NCBI GenBank assembly: GCA_003152015.1
Contig: PLZF01000055.1
Span: 1 to 64,000, forward strand
Direction: 5' to 3'
From: Acidimicrobiaceae bacterium
Lineage (GTDB): Bacteria > Actinomycetota > Acidimicrobiia > Acidimicrobiales > RAAP-2
Length of the DNA: 64,000 bases
In this document: piece by piece, positions 48,770-58,888 of the stretch
Position numbering within the stretch: position 1 is the first letter of the stretch
Layout of the letters: the number at the start of each line of letters is the position of its first letter
The notes under the pieces: generated by a model
What the model was told of the DNA's origin: nothing
Seen by the model: only the letters and a program-made list of their open reading frames with translations
The model's database searches: none
Made by a program: the position numbers and the translations under genes

Positions 48770-49642
48770 CTACTCGAACGTCACACCTGACAGGGCCTCC
48801 CCGGTGGCACGAATGGTGTCGCGGTCATAGCTGTCGGCAATGGACACCACGCACCCCGCGACACCGATCTCGGCTATCGCCTGTACCTGATCGGCCAGCC
48901 GGTCAGGTCCCCCTTCGATCTCGCCGCTCCAGATGACGTCCACCGCGTCCCGAGCCCGCCCGACCGCCCGGCACCGCTGATCGAGCCCACGGACCATGGC
49001 TTCCACGTTCGCCGGTTTCCCCCCCACCACTACGGCATCCGCCCAGCGGGCAACCGGGTCGGCCGCGACGGGGTCGTCGGCCACCACCACCAGCGGGATA
49101 CCTCCGGCTCGCACCGGACGAGGTCGGTTGACGGCCTGGCGGAGACGATAGAACCGGCCGTCGAACGAAGATGCCTCCTCGGTGAGAAGTTGTCGACATA
49201 TCTGCAGCTCTTCGGAGAGTCGATCGATCGAGTCCTGATCACGGTTCCTACCGACCCCCAGCGCCAGGATGCCGCGACCGTGGGAGATCACATCGACCCC
49301 GGTGATGATCTTGGCCACCATCGAAGGAGATCGAACCGTGGGACCCAGCGGGAACACCCCGAGCCCGACCCGAGTGGTGCGGGCCGCCAGCGCGCCGAGC
49401 AACGAGTACGCCTCGAATACCGTGTCCGATCGACCCTGCTCATCTCTGACTCGGCCCGCATCATCGGAGACCCACAGCGAATCGAAGCCGCTCTCTTCGG
49501 CCAGTTGGGCGACGGCAGCGAGACGCTCGAACTCACCACCAGTCTCTGGGTTGGCCCTCGGGTTGGTCTCTGGGTTGGCCCTCGGGTTGGGCATCCGCAA
49601 TCCCCGCCGGGGGACTTGCACCACGTCAACCGAATCGATCAC
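48770..49642 (-). CDS. LLM class flavin-dependent oxidoreductase
   Basis: LAEESGFDSLWVSDDAGR...VGLGVFPLGPTVRSPSMVAKIITGVDVISHGRGILALGVG. Confidence 0.85.
   Translation of the reverse strand: MIDSVDVVQVPRRGLRMPNPRANPETNPRANPETGGEFERLAAVAQLAEESGFDSLWVSDDAGRVRDEQGRSDTVFEAYSLLGALAARTTRVGLGVFPLGPTVRSPSMVAKIITGVDVISHGRGILALGVGRNRDQDSIDRLSEELQICRQLLTEEASSFDGRFYRLRQAVNRPRPVRAGGIPLVVVADDPVAADPVARWADAVVVGGKPANVEAMVRGLDQRCRAVGRARDAVDVIWSGEIEGGPDRLADQVQAIAEIGVAGCVVSIADSYDRDTIRATGEALSGVTFE
49542..49589. repeat. 24-bp exact tandem duplication in coding sequence
   Basis: gtctctgggttggccctcgggttg x2, encoding (NPRANPET)x2 near the N-terminus of the LLM protein. Confidence 0.9.
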
Positions 49643-49777
49643 CGGGCCAAGGGTACCCGGCGCCGATCCGGGCACACCCCGATGTCTCTCGTCCTCTGCG
49701 GTACCGTGTCATCCGAGGGACTCCACCTACGGCGTTCGCACCGTTACGGTGCGGACCAACGGGTCGAGGGGAGACCA

Positions 49778-50332
49778 GTGGACGTACCAAGACACCCACC
49801 CACCGCCGACGCCGGTTTCTCCATCGTGGCGACGATGCTGAGCCTGCTGGTGAGCGCCATCCTGGTGGCGCTGGTTCTGACCAGCACACTCGGTTCGCAC
49901 GGGCAGTCCAAACCGGGCATCGCCAATGCACCGGGTGTGGGCCTGGCGGACAATGTGCAAGCCCAACAGGCCCTGTCGATATCAGTGACCGCCGCCACCA
50001 CCGCAGAGGCCGCCAGCGGCGGCGACTACAGCACCGTCACCGTCGCCATCCTCTCTGCGGCCAATCCATCCATCACCTACATGGACGGGCCGTCGACCAG
50101 TTCGTCGGTGATCAGCGTGGCCAACTCGGCCAGCGGTGGAGGCGTCACCATGGTGGTTCGGGCATCGAGCGGGATCTGCTGGCTGGTGTGGGCCGGGTCC
50201 GGCGGTACCTGGTACGGGGCCCAGACCAACCAGACCTCGTGCACGGCCCCGCCTCTCAATTCTGCCCCGACGGCGTCGGCGGTGTCGTCAACCGCGATTG
50301 GTTGGCGCCACGGCGGCTTCCCCGGCGCCTGA
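49778..50332 (+). CDS. Prepilin-like protein with class III-type signal
   Basis: VDVPRHPPTADAG-FSIVATMLSLLVSAILVALVLTS: short leader ending in Gly before Phe and a hydrophobic helix; Glu+5 absent. Confidence 0.65.
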   Translation: MDVPRHPPTADAGFSIVATMLSLLVSAILVALVLTSTLGSHGQSKPGIANAPGVGLADNVQAQQALSISVTAATTAEAASGGDYSTVTVAILSAANPSITYMDGPSTSSSVISVANSASGGGVTMVVRASSGICWLVWAGSGGTWYGAQTNQTSCTAPPLNSAPTASAVSSTAIGWRHGGFPGA

Positions 50333-51526
50333 GCGACCCGGCTGCTGCTTCGACCACCACCCCGCCCCGGCCAGCAGTCGGCCGGAAGCCACCAGCTCGT
50401 CACACCCTTGCGCAGCTTCGGCGATGGTGAGGCCGGTTCGCAACAGGATCGTCTCGAACAAGGTGGGCGTGTCGTCGACGGCACCCAGCACCGATCGACC
50501 CTTCTCGGAGATAACCGGTGTTGGCGTTCCATTGGCCACACCGGGTGACGCACCGACTGTACCGACCGGTGGCATCGCCCTCTTTCCTCGCGCGGCTACC
50601 AGGGTGGCAGCTTGTTGGGCCGGGGCCGGTGCGTCACGCCCGGAGCGGGCCAGCGAAATGGCCACCATCACATCAGTGGCGTCGCGGACCGGAATACAGC
50701 CGTCGACCAGCAGCCCATTGGTGCCCTCGGAAGCCCTGCTTCTCACCGACCCGGGGACGGCGGCGACGGGGATGCCCCGGCGGGCGGCGGCGTCCACCGT
50801 ATAGAGCGAACCACCTCCATGATGACTCTCGACCACCACAACCACATCGCTGAGGGCGGCGATGATGCGGTTCCGGGCCGGAAACACCTTGGGGAGTGGC
50901 TGGGTGCCCAGGGGTGATTCCGACAGCACCACGCCACGGGCCACCACCTCATCCCAGATCCGGGCGTTGGAGGACGGGTAGGCGACGTCGAGCCCGGTAC
51001 CCACCACCGCCACCGGAGGGGCGCCCTCTCCTTCGGCGACCTGGAGCGCCCCGGCGTGGGCGGCACCGTCGATTCCCAGGGCCAATCCCGATACCACCAC
51101 CACACCGGAGAAGGCCAGATCACGCCCGAGGTCGGCGGCGACCTGGCGCCCATACGGAGTGGCGGACCGGGTCCCCACGATCGCCACCCGGGGCCGGCCC
51201 TCCAACACCGAAGGATCCCCATGAGCGAAGAGCACTGCGGGCGCACCGGGGTCGTCCACCAGCATGGACGGATACCGTTCTGCGCCGGGTAGCAGTATCT
51301 GGACACCGGCCCGTCGGTATCGTTCCCCTACTTCCGCCGGATCAGTGGCGCGGGCGGCGGCGCCAAACCGTCGATCCGGATCCGCCGGGTGGCGCCCGTG
51401 CACCAGAGCCGTCCACGCTTCCACCGGGTCGAACCCGGCCATGACCGAGACCAGGCGTACAGGGGTGATGCCGGGGAGTCCGGCCAAAGCCGCGGCATGG
51501 ACCAGGCAGTCATCGACCCGCGTCAT
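50288..51526 (-). CDS. dprA: DNA-processing protein DprA
   Basis: RVAIVGTRSATPYGRQVAADLG, VVSGLALGIDGAAHAGAL, FPARNRIIAALSDVVVVVES. Confidence 0.93.
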   Translation of the reverse strand: MTRVDDCLVHAAALAGLPGITPVRLVSVMAGFDPVEAWTALVHGRHPADPDRRFGAAARATDPAEVGERYRRAGVQILLPGAERYPSMLVDDPGAPAVLFAHGDPSVLEGRPRVAIVGTRSATPYGRQVAADLGRDLAFSGVVVVSGLALGIDGAAHAGALQVAEGEGAPPVAVVGTGLDVAYPSSNARIWDEVVARGVVLSESPLGTQPLPKVFPARNRIIAALSDVVVVVESHHGGGSLYTVDAAARRGIPVAAVPGSVRSRASEGTNGLLVDGCIPVRDATDVMVAISLARSGRDAPAPAQQAATLVAARGKRAMPPVGTVGASPGVANGTPTPVISEKGRSVLGAVDDTPTLFETILLRTGLTIAEAAQGCDELVASGRLLAGAGWWSKQQPGRSGAGEAAVAPTNRG

Positions 51527-53070
51527 CGTTGCTCCATTCCCAGCAGAAGATCCCGCCGACACCTCAGGAGTAATGCCTCGTACACATGGGAGGCCTCGAT
51601 GTCATCGGCCCCTTCGAGATCGGCGATGGTGCGTGCGATCCGATGGACCCGGTGCAGACCACGGGCACTCAGCATCCCCGATCGCATCTGCAACTCCACC
51701 AGTTTCGAGGCGGCGGCGCTCATCGGGGCATCACTCCGGAGGGTTGCTCCGGGCAGCTCTGAATTGGTGAGTACGTGACGACGGGCGGCCAATCGTCGGG
51801 TAGCCACGACCCGCTCGGCCACCACTGTTGTCGATTCGCCCGGTGTCCCGTCCATGAGATCGTCGACGTCAGGCCGGTCGACCCGAACGGCAATATCGAA
51901 CCGGTCGAGGAGCGGTGCGGACAGGCGTCGGGCGTAGCGCTCCCTGGCGCTTTCGCTACACCGACACCAACCGGGTGCACCGCCTTCACCACATGGGCAC
52001 GGGTTCATGGCTCCGACCAGAATGAACCGGGCCGGAAAGGCGGTGGACCCCCGGGCCCGGCTCACCCGGACCTGGCCTTCCTCCAGCGGTTGGCGGAGGG
52101 CGTCGAGTACCACAGTGGGGAACTCGCCCAGTTCGTCGAGGAACAACACCCCCCCATGGGCCAAGCTGATTTCACCCGGCCGCATCCACGTCGTCCCACC
52201 CCCGATCATCGACACCGGCGACGCACCGTGATGAGGGGAGCGGAACGGCGGCCGAACCATCAGGCCGCCGGGAGGAAGCGGCAAGCCCGCCACCGAGTGC
52301 ACCCGGCTCACCTCCAGGGCCGTCGACCTCTCCAGCGCCGGCAACAGATCCGGGAGCCGGTTGGCCAGCATCGTCTTCCCCGATCCCGGGGGCCCGACCA
52401 ACAACAGGTGGTGCCCGCCGGTGGCCGCCACCTCCAAGGCACGACGAGCCAAGCGCTGGCCCTGAACATCAGACAGGTCACCGTGCCGGGAGGCGGATCC
52501 CCCCGGGGGCCGGTCCCCGGGGGCCGGGCAGGTGCCGGGGTGGGGCGGAACCGGTTGGTCCCACGGCTGGTGCCCCAACAAACGTTCCACCAGGATGGCG
52601 AGCGTCGGTGCCGATCGAACCGGGTGGTCTCCCCACAGACCGGCTTCACAGGCTCCGACTTCGGGGACCACCAACACATGGCTCCCGAGGGCTTCGGCCA
52701 ACACGACCGTGCCGGGTACCCCGCGGAGGGAGCCGTCGAGACCCAACTCGCCGATGAATGCCATCCCTGTGACCGTGCCGGGATCCAACTCCCCGGATGC
52801 CACCAGCAGTCCGACGGCAATCGGGAGGTCGAGACCCGCGCCTCCCTTGCGCATGCCCGACGGAGCCAGATTGACTGTCACCCGACGAAGCGGCCAGGCA
52901 AGCCCACTTGAGAGGAGAGCGGCCCGAACCCGGTCTCTCGACTCACGAACCGCGGCATCGGGAAGACCGACCATCGTGAAGCCGGGAAGTCCGTTGGACA
53001 CGTGAACTTCGACTGAAACGTGTTTGCCGTCGACCCCGATGAGGACGGCGGAAGGAATAGTGGCGATCAT
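51523..53070 (-). CDS. comM: YifB/ComM family Mg chelatase-like AAA ATPase
   Basis: NGLPGFTMVGLPDAAVRESRDRVRAAL, GPPGSGKTMLANRLPDLLP, FLDELGEFPTVVLDALRQPLEEG, MNPCPCG. Confidence 0.94.
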   Translation of the reverse strand: MIATIPSAVLIGVDGKHVSVEVHVSNGLPGFTMVGLPDAAVRESRDRVRAALLSSGLAWPLRRVTVNLAPSGMRKGGAGLDLPIAVGLLVASGELDPGTVTGMAFIGELGLDGSLRGVPGTVVLAEALGSHVLVVPEVGACEAGLWGDHPVRSAPTLAILVERLLGHQPWDQPVPPHPGTCPAPGDRPPGGSASRHGDLSDVQGQRLARRALEVAATGGHHLLLVGPPGSGKTMLANRLPDLLPALERSTALEVSRVHSVAGLPLPPGGLMVRPPFRSPHHGASPVSMIGGGTTWMRPGEISLAHGGVLFLDELGEFPTVVLDALRQPLEEGQVRVSRARGSTAFPARFILVGAMNPCPCGEGGAPGWCRCSESARERYARRLSAPLLDRFDIAVRVDRPDVDDLMDGTPGESTTVVAERVVATRRLAARRHVLTNSELPGATLRSDAPMSAAASKLVELQMRSGMLSARGLHRVHRIARTIADLEGADDIEASHVYEALLLRCRRDLLLGMEQR

Positions 53071-53220
53071 GTCGCCTCCGATCGGCACAATCCGATCACC
53101 TCTCGACCCGAGGGGACGAGAAGAGATCGGAAGCTAACGATGGAGGGTCGCCATACTCAGGTGCGAGCGACCACTCGAAGCACCACCGGCACTGTACGCC
53201 GACGGTGTGTCAAGCGCCGG

Positions 53221-54015
53221 CTACCGCCCTTCGAAGTGAGGTTCCCGCTTGTGGATGAACGCCGATAGCGCCTCGGCAGTATCGGCCGAGGCGAAGTTGA
53301 CGGATTGGGAACGAGCCTCATCCTCGAGCGCCTCATCCATCGAAGCCGCGAATGAGTTGTTCAGCAACGACTTGGTCATCGACAGGGCCAGGGGTGGCCC
53401 GGCAGCCAGGCGCTTGGCCCACTCATCGACGAACCCGTCGAGGTCGGCGGCGGGGACGACCCGGTTGACCAGGCCGAACTCCGCGGCCTGGTCGGCGTTG
53501 ATGATGTCGGCGAAGAAGGCCAACTCCTTGGCCCGGTGGAGCCCGATGAACCGCGGGAGCAACCACGATGCGCCGAAGTCGACCGACAGGCCTCGCTTGG
53601 AAAAGATCTGCGAGAATCGGGCGGAGTCCGACGCCACCACCAGGTCGCAACCCAGGGCCATGCTCATCCCGGCACCGGCCGCCACCCCGCCGACCTTGGC
53701 AATGGTCGGCTTGGGCAAACGGTGGAGGCGGAGCGCCACATCATTGAGGGCCCGCATCTGCACCAGAAAGGGATCCTCGGGGCGCCCGGCCACGTTCGTC
53801 GCATCGCCCAGATCGGCTCCCGAGCAGAAGGCGTCCCCGGCCCCGGTGAGGACCATCACCCGGTCGTTCCGGTCGGAGGCCACGTCATTGAATATGTCCA
53901 GGAGTTCCCGCCACATCGTCCCGTTGACGGCGTTCTTGCGAGAGGGCCGGTTCATGGTGACCGTGACCACACCCTCGTCCCTCTCCACAATGATGGTTTC
54001 GAACTCAGTTGCCAT
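53221..54015 (-). CDS. Enoyl-CoA hydratase/isomerase family protein
   Basis: VTVTMNRPSRKNAVNGTMWRELLDI, KVGGVAAGAGMSMALGCDLVVASDSARFSQ. Confidence 0.92.
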   Translation of the reverse strand: MATEFETIIVERDEGVVTVTMNRPSRKNAVNGTMWRELLDIFNDVASDRNDRVMVLTGAGDAFCSGADLGDATNVAGRPEDPFLVQMRALNDVALRLHRLPKPTIAKVGGVAAGAGMSMALGCDLVVASDSARFSQIFSKRGLSVDFGASWLLPRFIGLHRAKELAFFADIINADQAAEFGLVNRVVPAADLDGFVDEWAKRLAAGPPLALSMTKSLLNNSFAASMDEALEDEARSQSVNFASADTAEALSAFIHKREPHFEGR

Positions 54016-54060
54016 GCAGCGCAACCTACGAGATGGCCCGTCGATCACGCCAGCCCGAGC

Positions 54061-54426
54061 TCAAAAGGCGTCTTCGATAACCTCGACCTGGCCGGCGGTG
54101 ATGGACACCACGTCGAATCGCAATTCGACGAGATCGCGCCCGGTGGCGGGCGTCAGCTCCGAGAGCCATCGCGACGCCAACCTCCGGATCCGCCGTTGCT
54201 TGGGGACGAGGACCGCTTCAGCCCCGGTGCCGAAACGATCGTCGGTGCGGGTCTTGACCTCGCAGAATGCCACGGTTCGCCCGTGACGCACGATGAGATC
54301 GACTTCTCCCTCCCGACGGCGCCAGTTGCGTTCGAGGATCTCGTAGCCGTGGTCCTCGTACCAAGCCACCGCCATGGCCTCTCCCTCGGCGCCGAGCACC
54401 TTTCGCCGATTGGCGCCCGGGTTCAC
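54061..54426 (-). CDS. UPF0102/YraN family endonuclease-like protein
   Basis: GAEGEAMAVAWYEDHGYEILERNWRRREGEVDLIVRHGRTVAFCEVKTR. Confidence 0.92.
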   Translation of the reverse strand: MNPGANRRKVLGAEGEAMAVAWYEDHGYEILERNWRRREGEVDLIVRHGRTVAFCEVKTRTDDRFGTGAEAVLVPKQRRIRRLASRWLSELTPATGRDLVELRFDVVSITAGQVEVIEDAF

Positions 54427-54716
54427 AATTCCTTCTCGGGAAGGCGTTCGATATTCACGTCCCGGAAGGTCAGGATCCGGACCGACGGGACAAATCGGGC
54501 AGGGCGGTACATATCCCATACCCAGGCATCGGACAAAGTGACTTCGACGCACGCCGGTGACGATCCGTCGCGGACGACAACCTCGACCTTGTTGGCCAGG
54601 TAGAATCGCCGCTCGGTTTCCACCACGTAGGCAAACATGGGGAGCACCGCCCGGTATTCCTGGACGAGTGCCAGCTCTATCTCCGACTCGTACCGCTCGA
54701 GATCCTCTTCGCTCAT
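54423..54716 (-). CDS. DUF2469 family protein
   Basis: MSEEDLERYESEIELALVQEYRAVLPMFAYVVETERRFYLANKVEV. Confidence 0.9.
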   Translation of the reverse strand: MSEEDLERYESEIELALVQEYRAVLPMFAYVVETERRFYLANKVEVVVRDGSSPACVEVTLSDAWVWDMYRPARFVPSVRILTFRDVNIERLPEKEL

Positions 54717-54767
54717 GATGCGTGGTGCCCGGTTGGGGTCACGACGCTCGGCGGTGGCCCGGCCCGA

Positions 54768-55121
54768 TCAGGGACGGGCGGTCCGCCGCTCCTTGATTTT
54801 GGCGGCCTTCCCGTGAAGATCCCGCAGGTAGTACAGCTTGGCCCGCCGCACGTCTCCGAGCGATACCACTTCGGTTTTGGCAATGACCGGGGAGTGGACC
54901 GGAAAGGTGCGCTCGACGCCGACCCCGAAGCTGACTTTGCGGACGGTGAAGGTTTCGCGGGCGCCGGTTCCCTGGCGACGGATGACCGCCCCCTGAAACA
55001 CCTGGACGCGCTGACGGGTACCCTCGACCACTCGCACGTGGACTTTGACGGTGTCTCCGGGACGGAATTCGGGGATGTCATCCCGGAGGCTGTCGCGGTC
55101 AATAATGTCGGTCGGGTTCAT
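54768..55121 (-). CDS. rplS: 50S ribosomal protein L19
   Basis: [62 protein letters not shown]. Confidence 0.97.
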   Translation of the reverse strand: MNPTDIIDRDSLRDDIPEFRPGDTVKVHVRVVEGTRQRVQVFQGAVIRRQGTGARETFTVRKVSFGVGVERTFPVHSPVIAKTEVVSLGDVRRAKLYYLRDLHGKAAKIKERRTARP

Positions 55122-55249
55122 GGGACGCGTCTTTCCACGGATCGTTCGAGTTCTCCGCTCGCCAGGCACCCGACATCAGCGACCCCAACGGTCAACTACC
55201 TGACTCGGGCCTCCACTATGAAGACCGGGCATACCGGCCCCAACGAGGC

Positions 55250-56020
55250 TCACCAATCGTAGCCGTGATCGCGTAGGAGGCGCACCTCGTCCATCTCGAC
55301 CAGGAGAGATACCTCATCTGGCGTCAATCCCCCTCTGCCGTCAATCAGGTCAGGGCGTTGCCGGAGGGTACGGACCAGTGATTGGCCGTGGCGCCACCTG
55401 GAGACCCGGCCGTGGTCGCCGGAGCGGAGCACGGGGGGCACCTCCCATCCCCGGAACTCCGCCGGACGGGTGTACTGCGGGTACTCGAGCAGCCCATTCG
55501 AGAAGCTTTCGTCGCCGGTGGACTCATCGTTACCGAGCACCCCGGGAAGCAGGCGGGTGACCGCCTCCACCACCACCAGCGCCGCCAATTCTCCGCCGGC
55601 CAGCACAAAGTCGCCCACCGACAGCTCGCCATCCGCCAAATGATCGACGACCCGGTGATCCACCCCTTCGTAACGTCCACAAATCAACGAGAAACCCAAT
55701 GGGAGGTCTGCCAGTTCCGCTGCCACTTGCTGGTCGAACCTCCTTCCCGAGGGGGTGAGGAGGAGGAGGGGACGGGGCATGCCGTCGTCAGACGCTTCCA
55801 CCGCTTCCACCGCTCCGAATACCGGTTGCGGAGCCAGGACCATCCCGGCCCCACCCCCGAAGGGAGCGTCGTCCACCCCGTGGTGGGGATCCGTGGAAGC
55901 CGAGCGAATGTCGTGAGCCCGCAGGTCGAGACGACCGCCTTTCCTGGCCCGACCCAGAATCGACGCGTCACCGTAGTGATCGATCACTTCGGGGAAAATG
56001 GTGAAGACGTCGATGCGCAT
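55250..56020 (-). CDS. trmD: tRNA (guanosine(37)-N1)-methyltransferase
   Basis: MRIDVFTIFPEVIDHYGDASILGRA; FGGGAGMVLAP; CGRYEGVDHRV; GDFVLAGGELAALVVVEAVTRLLPGVLGN. Confidence 0.96.
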   Translation of the reverse strand: MRIDVFTIFPEVIDHYGDASILGRARKGGRLDLRAHDIRSASTDPHHGVDDAPFGGGAGMVLAPQPVFGAVEAVEASDDGMPRPLLLLTPSGRRFDQQVAAELADLPLGFSLICGRYEGVDHRVVDHLADGELSVGDFVLAGGELAALVVVEAVTRLLPGVLGNDESTGDESFSNGLLEYPQYTRPAEFRGWEVPPVLRSGDHGRVSRWRHGQSLVRTLRQRPDLIDGRGGLTPDEVSLLVEMDEVRLLRDHGYDW

Positions 56021-56034
56021 TGGGACTCGTCCGA

Positions 56035-56538
56035 TCAGGCCAGGTCGAGAAGTCCGTCGGGCACGTCGACAGTGACTCGGACCCCGGGCTCGAGGCCAAC
56101 CACGAACCGCAGGGGAATGAGAGCTCCACCGGCCAGCACCAACAGATCACTGGCCGGGTTAGCCTGAACTCCTTCCACCAACCCAAGTTCACAACCGGCG
56201 GTGTCCACCGCCTGGGCTCCCACCAGTTCGTGGACCCACAGCTCGTCGGGATCCTCGATGGGGGACGCGAACAGGAGCGTGTCCCGAAGGGCGTCAGCCG
56301 CCTGGATGCCGTTGACGCCCTCGAACGTCACGATGAATCGGCCTTGATGCGGCGACGAGCGCACCACCACGTATTCCCGCCCATCATCGGAGCGGAGGGT
56401 TGACCCGGCGGCGACCCGCTCTTCCCGGTTGGTCGACAGCGACACGATCACATCCCCCCTGAGCCCATGGGGTTTCACGATCCGCCCGACCTGCAACATC
56501 GGACCGGGCTCGGCCGGTCCGCTCAACTCTGGCTCCAA
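56035..56538 (-). CDS. rimM: Ribosome maturation factor RimM
   Basis: QVGRIVKPHGLRGDVIV; DELWVHELVGAQAVD. Confidence 0.93.
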   Translation of the reverse strand: MEPELSGPAEPGPMLQVGRIVKPHGLRGDVIVSLSTNREERVAAGSTLRSDDGREYVVVRSSPHQGRFIVTFEGVNGIQAADALRDTLLFASPIEDPDELWVHELVGAQAVDTAGCELGLVEGVQANPASDLLVLAGGALIPLRFVVGLEPGVRVTVDVPDGLLDLA

Positions 56539-56544
56539 ACCGAC

Positions 56545-56880
56545 TCAGTCGTCGGCGATGTCGACGTTGGTCTGCACTCCATCACGAGCACCCGCCGCCG
56601 CGACCACCGTGCGGATGGCCTGTACGACCCGACCCCGGCGTCCGATGATGCGGCCCATGTCGTCGGGAGCCACATGGATTCGGAAACGGACCGAACCGGT
56701 GCGCTCTTCGGTGTCGATCACCACCGCGTCTGGTTCACCGGCGATCGAGTGCACCAAATAGGTCACGACGGCCAATGGCGTGCCGCCAGAGATCCGATTG
56801 CCGGCATCGTCATCGTGGCCACCCACCTCGTCGATGGTGTTGACGTCTTCGGCGGAATCGACCGCGACGTCGTCGTTCAC
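56545..56880 (-). CDS. khpA: KH domain RNA-binding protein KhpA
   Basis: FRIHVAPDDMGRIIGRRGRVVQAIRTVVAAAGARDG, between rpsP and rimM. Confidence 0.88.
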   Translation of the reverse strand: MNDDVAVDSAEDVNTIDEVGGHDDDAGNRISGGTPLAVVTYLVHSIAGEPDAVVIDTEERTGSVRFRIHVAPDDMGRIIGRRGRVVQAIRTVVAAAGARDGVQTNVDIADD

Positions 56881-57164
56881 CTGGCGGCCTTGGCGGTAGC
56901 GAATTCGTCCAGGGCACCGGATTGCTTCAGAAGCTTCTCCACCCGCTCGGTGGGCTTGGCCCCCTGCGACAACCACTTCACAGCTTTGGTGTTATCGATC
57001 TCGATCACCGCGTCGGGCTCTGCCAACGACTTGCCGCGGGGAGCGTACGTGCCCACGATCTCAATGAACCGGCCGTTGCGGGGCGAACGGCTGTCCGCCG
57101 CCACCAGCCGGTACGTCGGCTGCTTCTTCTTCCCGATCCGCACGAGGCGGAGCTTGACTGCCAC
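56877..57164 (-). CDS. rpsP: 30S ribosomal protein S16
   Basis: VAVKLRLVRIGKKKQPTYRLVAADSRSPRNGRFIEIVGTY. Confidence 0.96.
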   Translation of the reverse strand: MAVKLRLVRIGKKKQPTYRLVAADSRSPRNGRFIEIVGTYAPRGKSLAEPDAVIEIDNTKAVKWLSQGAKPTERVEKLLKQSGALDEFATAKAAR

Positions 57165-57251
57165 GATTAACTCCTCTGCATTGTGTTGATAGCGCCCGAC
57201 AGTCTCCCACCAACCGGGAGGTCGGTGTGCAATCGGGTTTCTGAGGCCCAT

Positions 57252-58814
57252 TCAGCGGACTTTGGGAGTGACCCGACCTCCGCCTTTGCCCTTTTTCCCG
57301 CCTTTGGCACCCTTGGGCTTACCTGACCCCTGGGACGATCCGCCTGCCCCGGCACCGGCAAACGGATTGGCCGCGCCGAGGGCATCCGGACGGTCGGCCA
57401 GCCCCCCGAAAGCGGCTGGATCGTCGACATTGCCGGCCAGTCCGGCCAGATCCGCCATCGCCTTGGGAGACATCTTCTGACCGCGTCCGAAGAGGCCACC
57501 CAGGCCGCCCATGGCCCCGGCCATCCCGCCCTTGCCAAAACCTTTCATCATCTTCTGCATCTCCTTGAACTGCTTGAGGAGAGCATTCACGTCGGCGGTG
57601 GCGGTGCCACTTCCGTTGGCGATCCGGACCCGACGGGAGCCATCGATGAGCGACGGATCGATTCTCTCCGCTTCCGTCATCGAGCGAATGATGGCCTCGA
57701 CCTGTCCGATCTGCCGGTCGTCGACCAACGACGATGCCTGCTTCAGATCCTTGGGCACCCCCGGGAGCATGGACAACATCCCCGACACCGAGCCCATCTT
57801 CTTGACCTGCTGGAGCTGCTCGAGGAAGTCCTCGAGGGAAAACCGCCCCTCGATCATGGCGGCAGCGCCCTTGGAGGCGACGCCCTCGTCAAAGGTGCGC
57901 TCCGCCTGCTCGATCAGGGAGAGGACATCCCCCATCCCCAGGATGCGGTCGGCCATCCGGTCGGGGTGGAACTGGTCGAAGTCGTCGAGTTTCTCTCCGG
58001 TGGAGGCGAAGGCGATAGGCCTGCCCACCACCTCTTTCACCGAAAGGGCGGCTCCGCCTCGAGCGTCACCGTCCAGCTTGGTGAGAATGACGCCATCGAG
58101 GGTCAGGGCCTCGTGAAAGGCAACTGCTGTCGACACCGCATCCTGGCCGGTCATGGCGTCGATGACGAGGAACGTGTAATCAGGTTTGACCGCGCCGGCG
58201 ATATGGCGCACCTCGTCCATCAACTCCTCGTCGATGGAGAGGCGCCCGGCCGTGTCAACGATGAGCACATCCCGACCCAGCCGATGAGCTTCCTTCAGAC
58301 CGGCGGTGGCCACCGCCACCGGATCGGTCGATTCGCTGAACACGGAGATCCCGGCTTGGCCGCCGAGCACCCGGAGTTGCTCCACCGCGGCCGGACGCTG
58401 CAGGTCGGCTCCCACCAGCAAGGGGTTGCGACCCTGCTGTTTGAACCACCGGGCCAGCTTGGCCGCCGTGGTCGTCTTTCCCGAGCCCTGGAGACCAGCC
58501 AAGAGGACAACTGTCGGAGGCTTGCTGGCGTAGGAGATCTTCAGGGTCTCACCGCCCAAAATGGCGGTCAGCTCTTCGTTGACGATCTTGATGACCTGTT
58601 GGCCAGGGCTCAAGCTCTGGGACAGCTCGAGACCCACACACCTGGCTCGTACCGCCTGGGTGAATCCTCGGACCACGCCCAGTTCGACGTCGGCTTCGAG
58701 GAGGGCGGTGCGGATCTCGCGCAACACCTCGTCAACATCATCAGGGCTCAGCCGTCCGCGGCTCCGCAGGCGGCTGAGAATTCCCTCAAATCGGTCGGTC
58801 AGGCTGTCGAACAT
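57252..58814 (-). CDS. ffh: Signal recognition particle protein Ffh
   Basis: LLAGLQGSGKTTTAAKLARWFK; LIVDTAGRLSIDEELMDE; TKLDGDARGGAALS; Met/Gly-rich M domain. Confidence 0.97.
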   Translation of the reverse strand: MFDSLTDRFEGILSRLRSRGRLSPDDVDEVLREIRTALLEADVELGVVRGFTQAVRARCVGLELSQSLSPGQQVIKIVNEELTAILGGETLKISYASKPPTVVLLAGLQGSGKTTTAAKLARWFKQQGRNPLLVGADLQRPAAVEQLRVLGGQAGISVFSESTDPVAVATAGLKEAHRLGRDVLIVDTAGRLSIDEELMDEVRHIAGAVKPDYTFLVIDAMTGQDAVSTAVAFHEALTLDGVILTKLDGDARGGAALSVKEVVGRPIAFASTGEKLDDFDQFHPDRMADRILGMGDVLSLIEQAERTFDEGVASKGAAAMIEGRFSLEDFLEQLQQVKKMGSVSGMLSMLPGVPKDLKQASSLVDDRQIGQVEAIIRSMTEAERIDPSLIDGSRRVRIANGSGTATADVNALLKQFKEMQKMMKGFGKGGMAGAMGGLGGLFGRGQKMSPKAMADLAGLAGNVDDPAAFGGLADRPDALGAANPFAGAGAGGSSQGSGKPKGAKGGKKGKGGGRVTPKVR

Positions 58815-58888
58815 GGGTGCCTTACGCTACCGGACGAAACGGGGGGTTTCCGACCGCACCAGGGCTGGTCGGCTCCGGGGCGATCCGA

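Noticed and set aside
51775-52911. 378-aa plus-strand ORF
   Set aside because: Antisense to comM; no recognisable motifs
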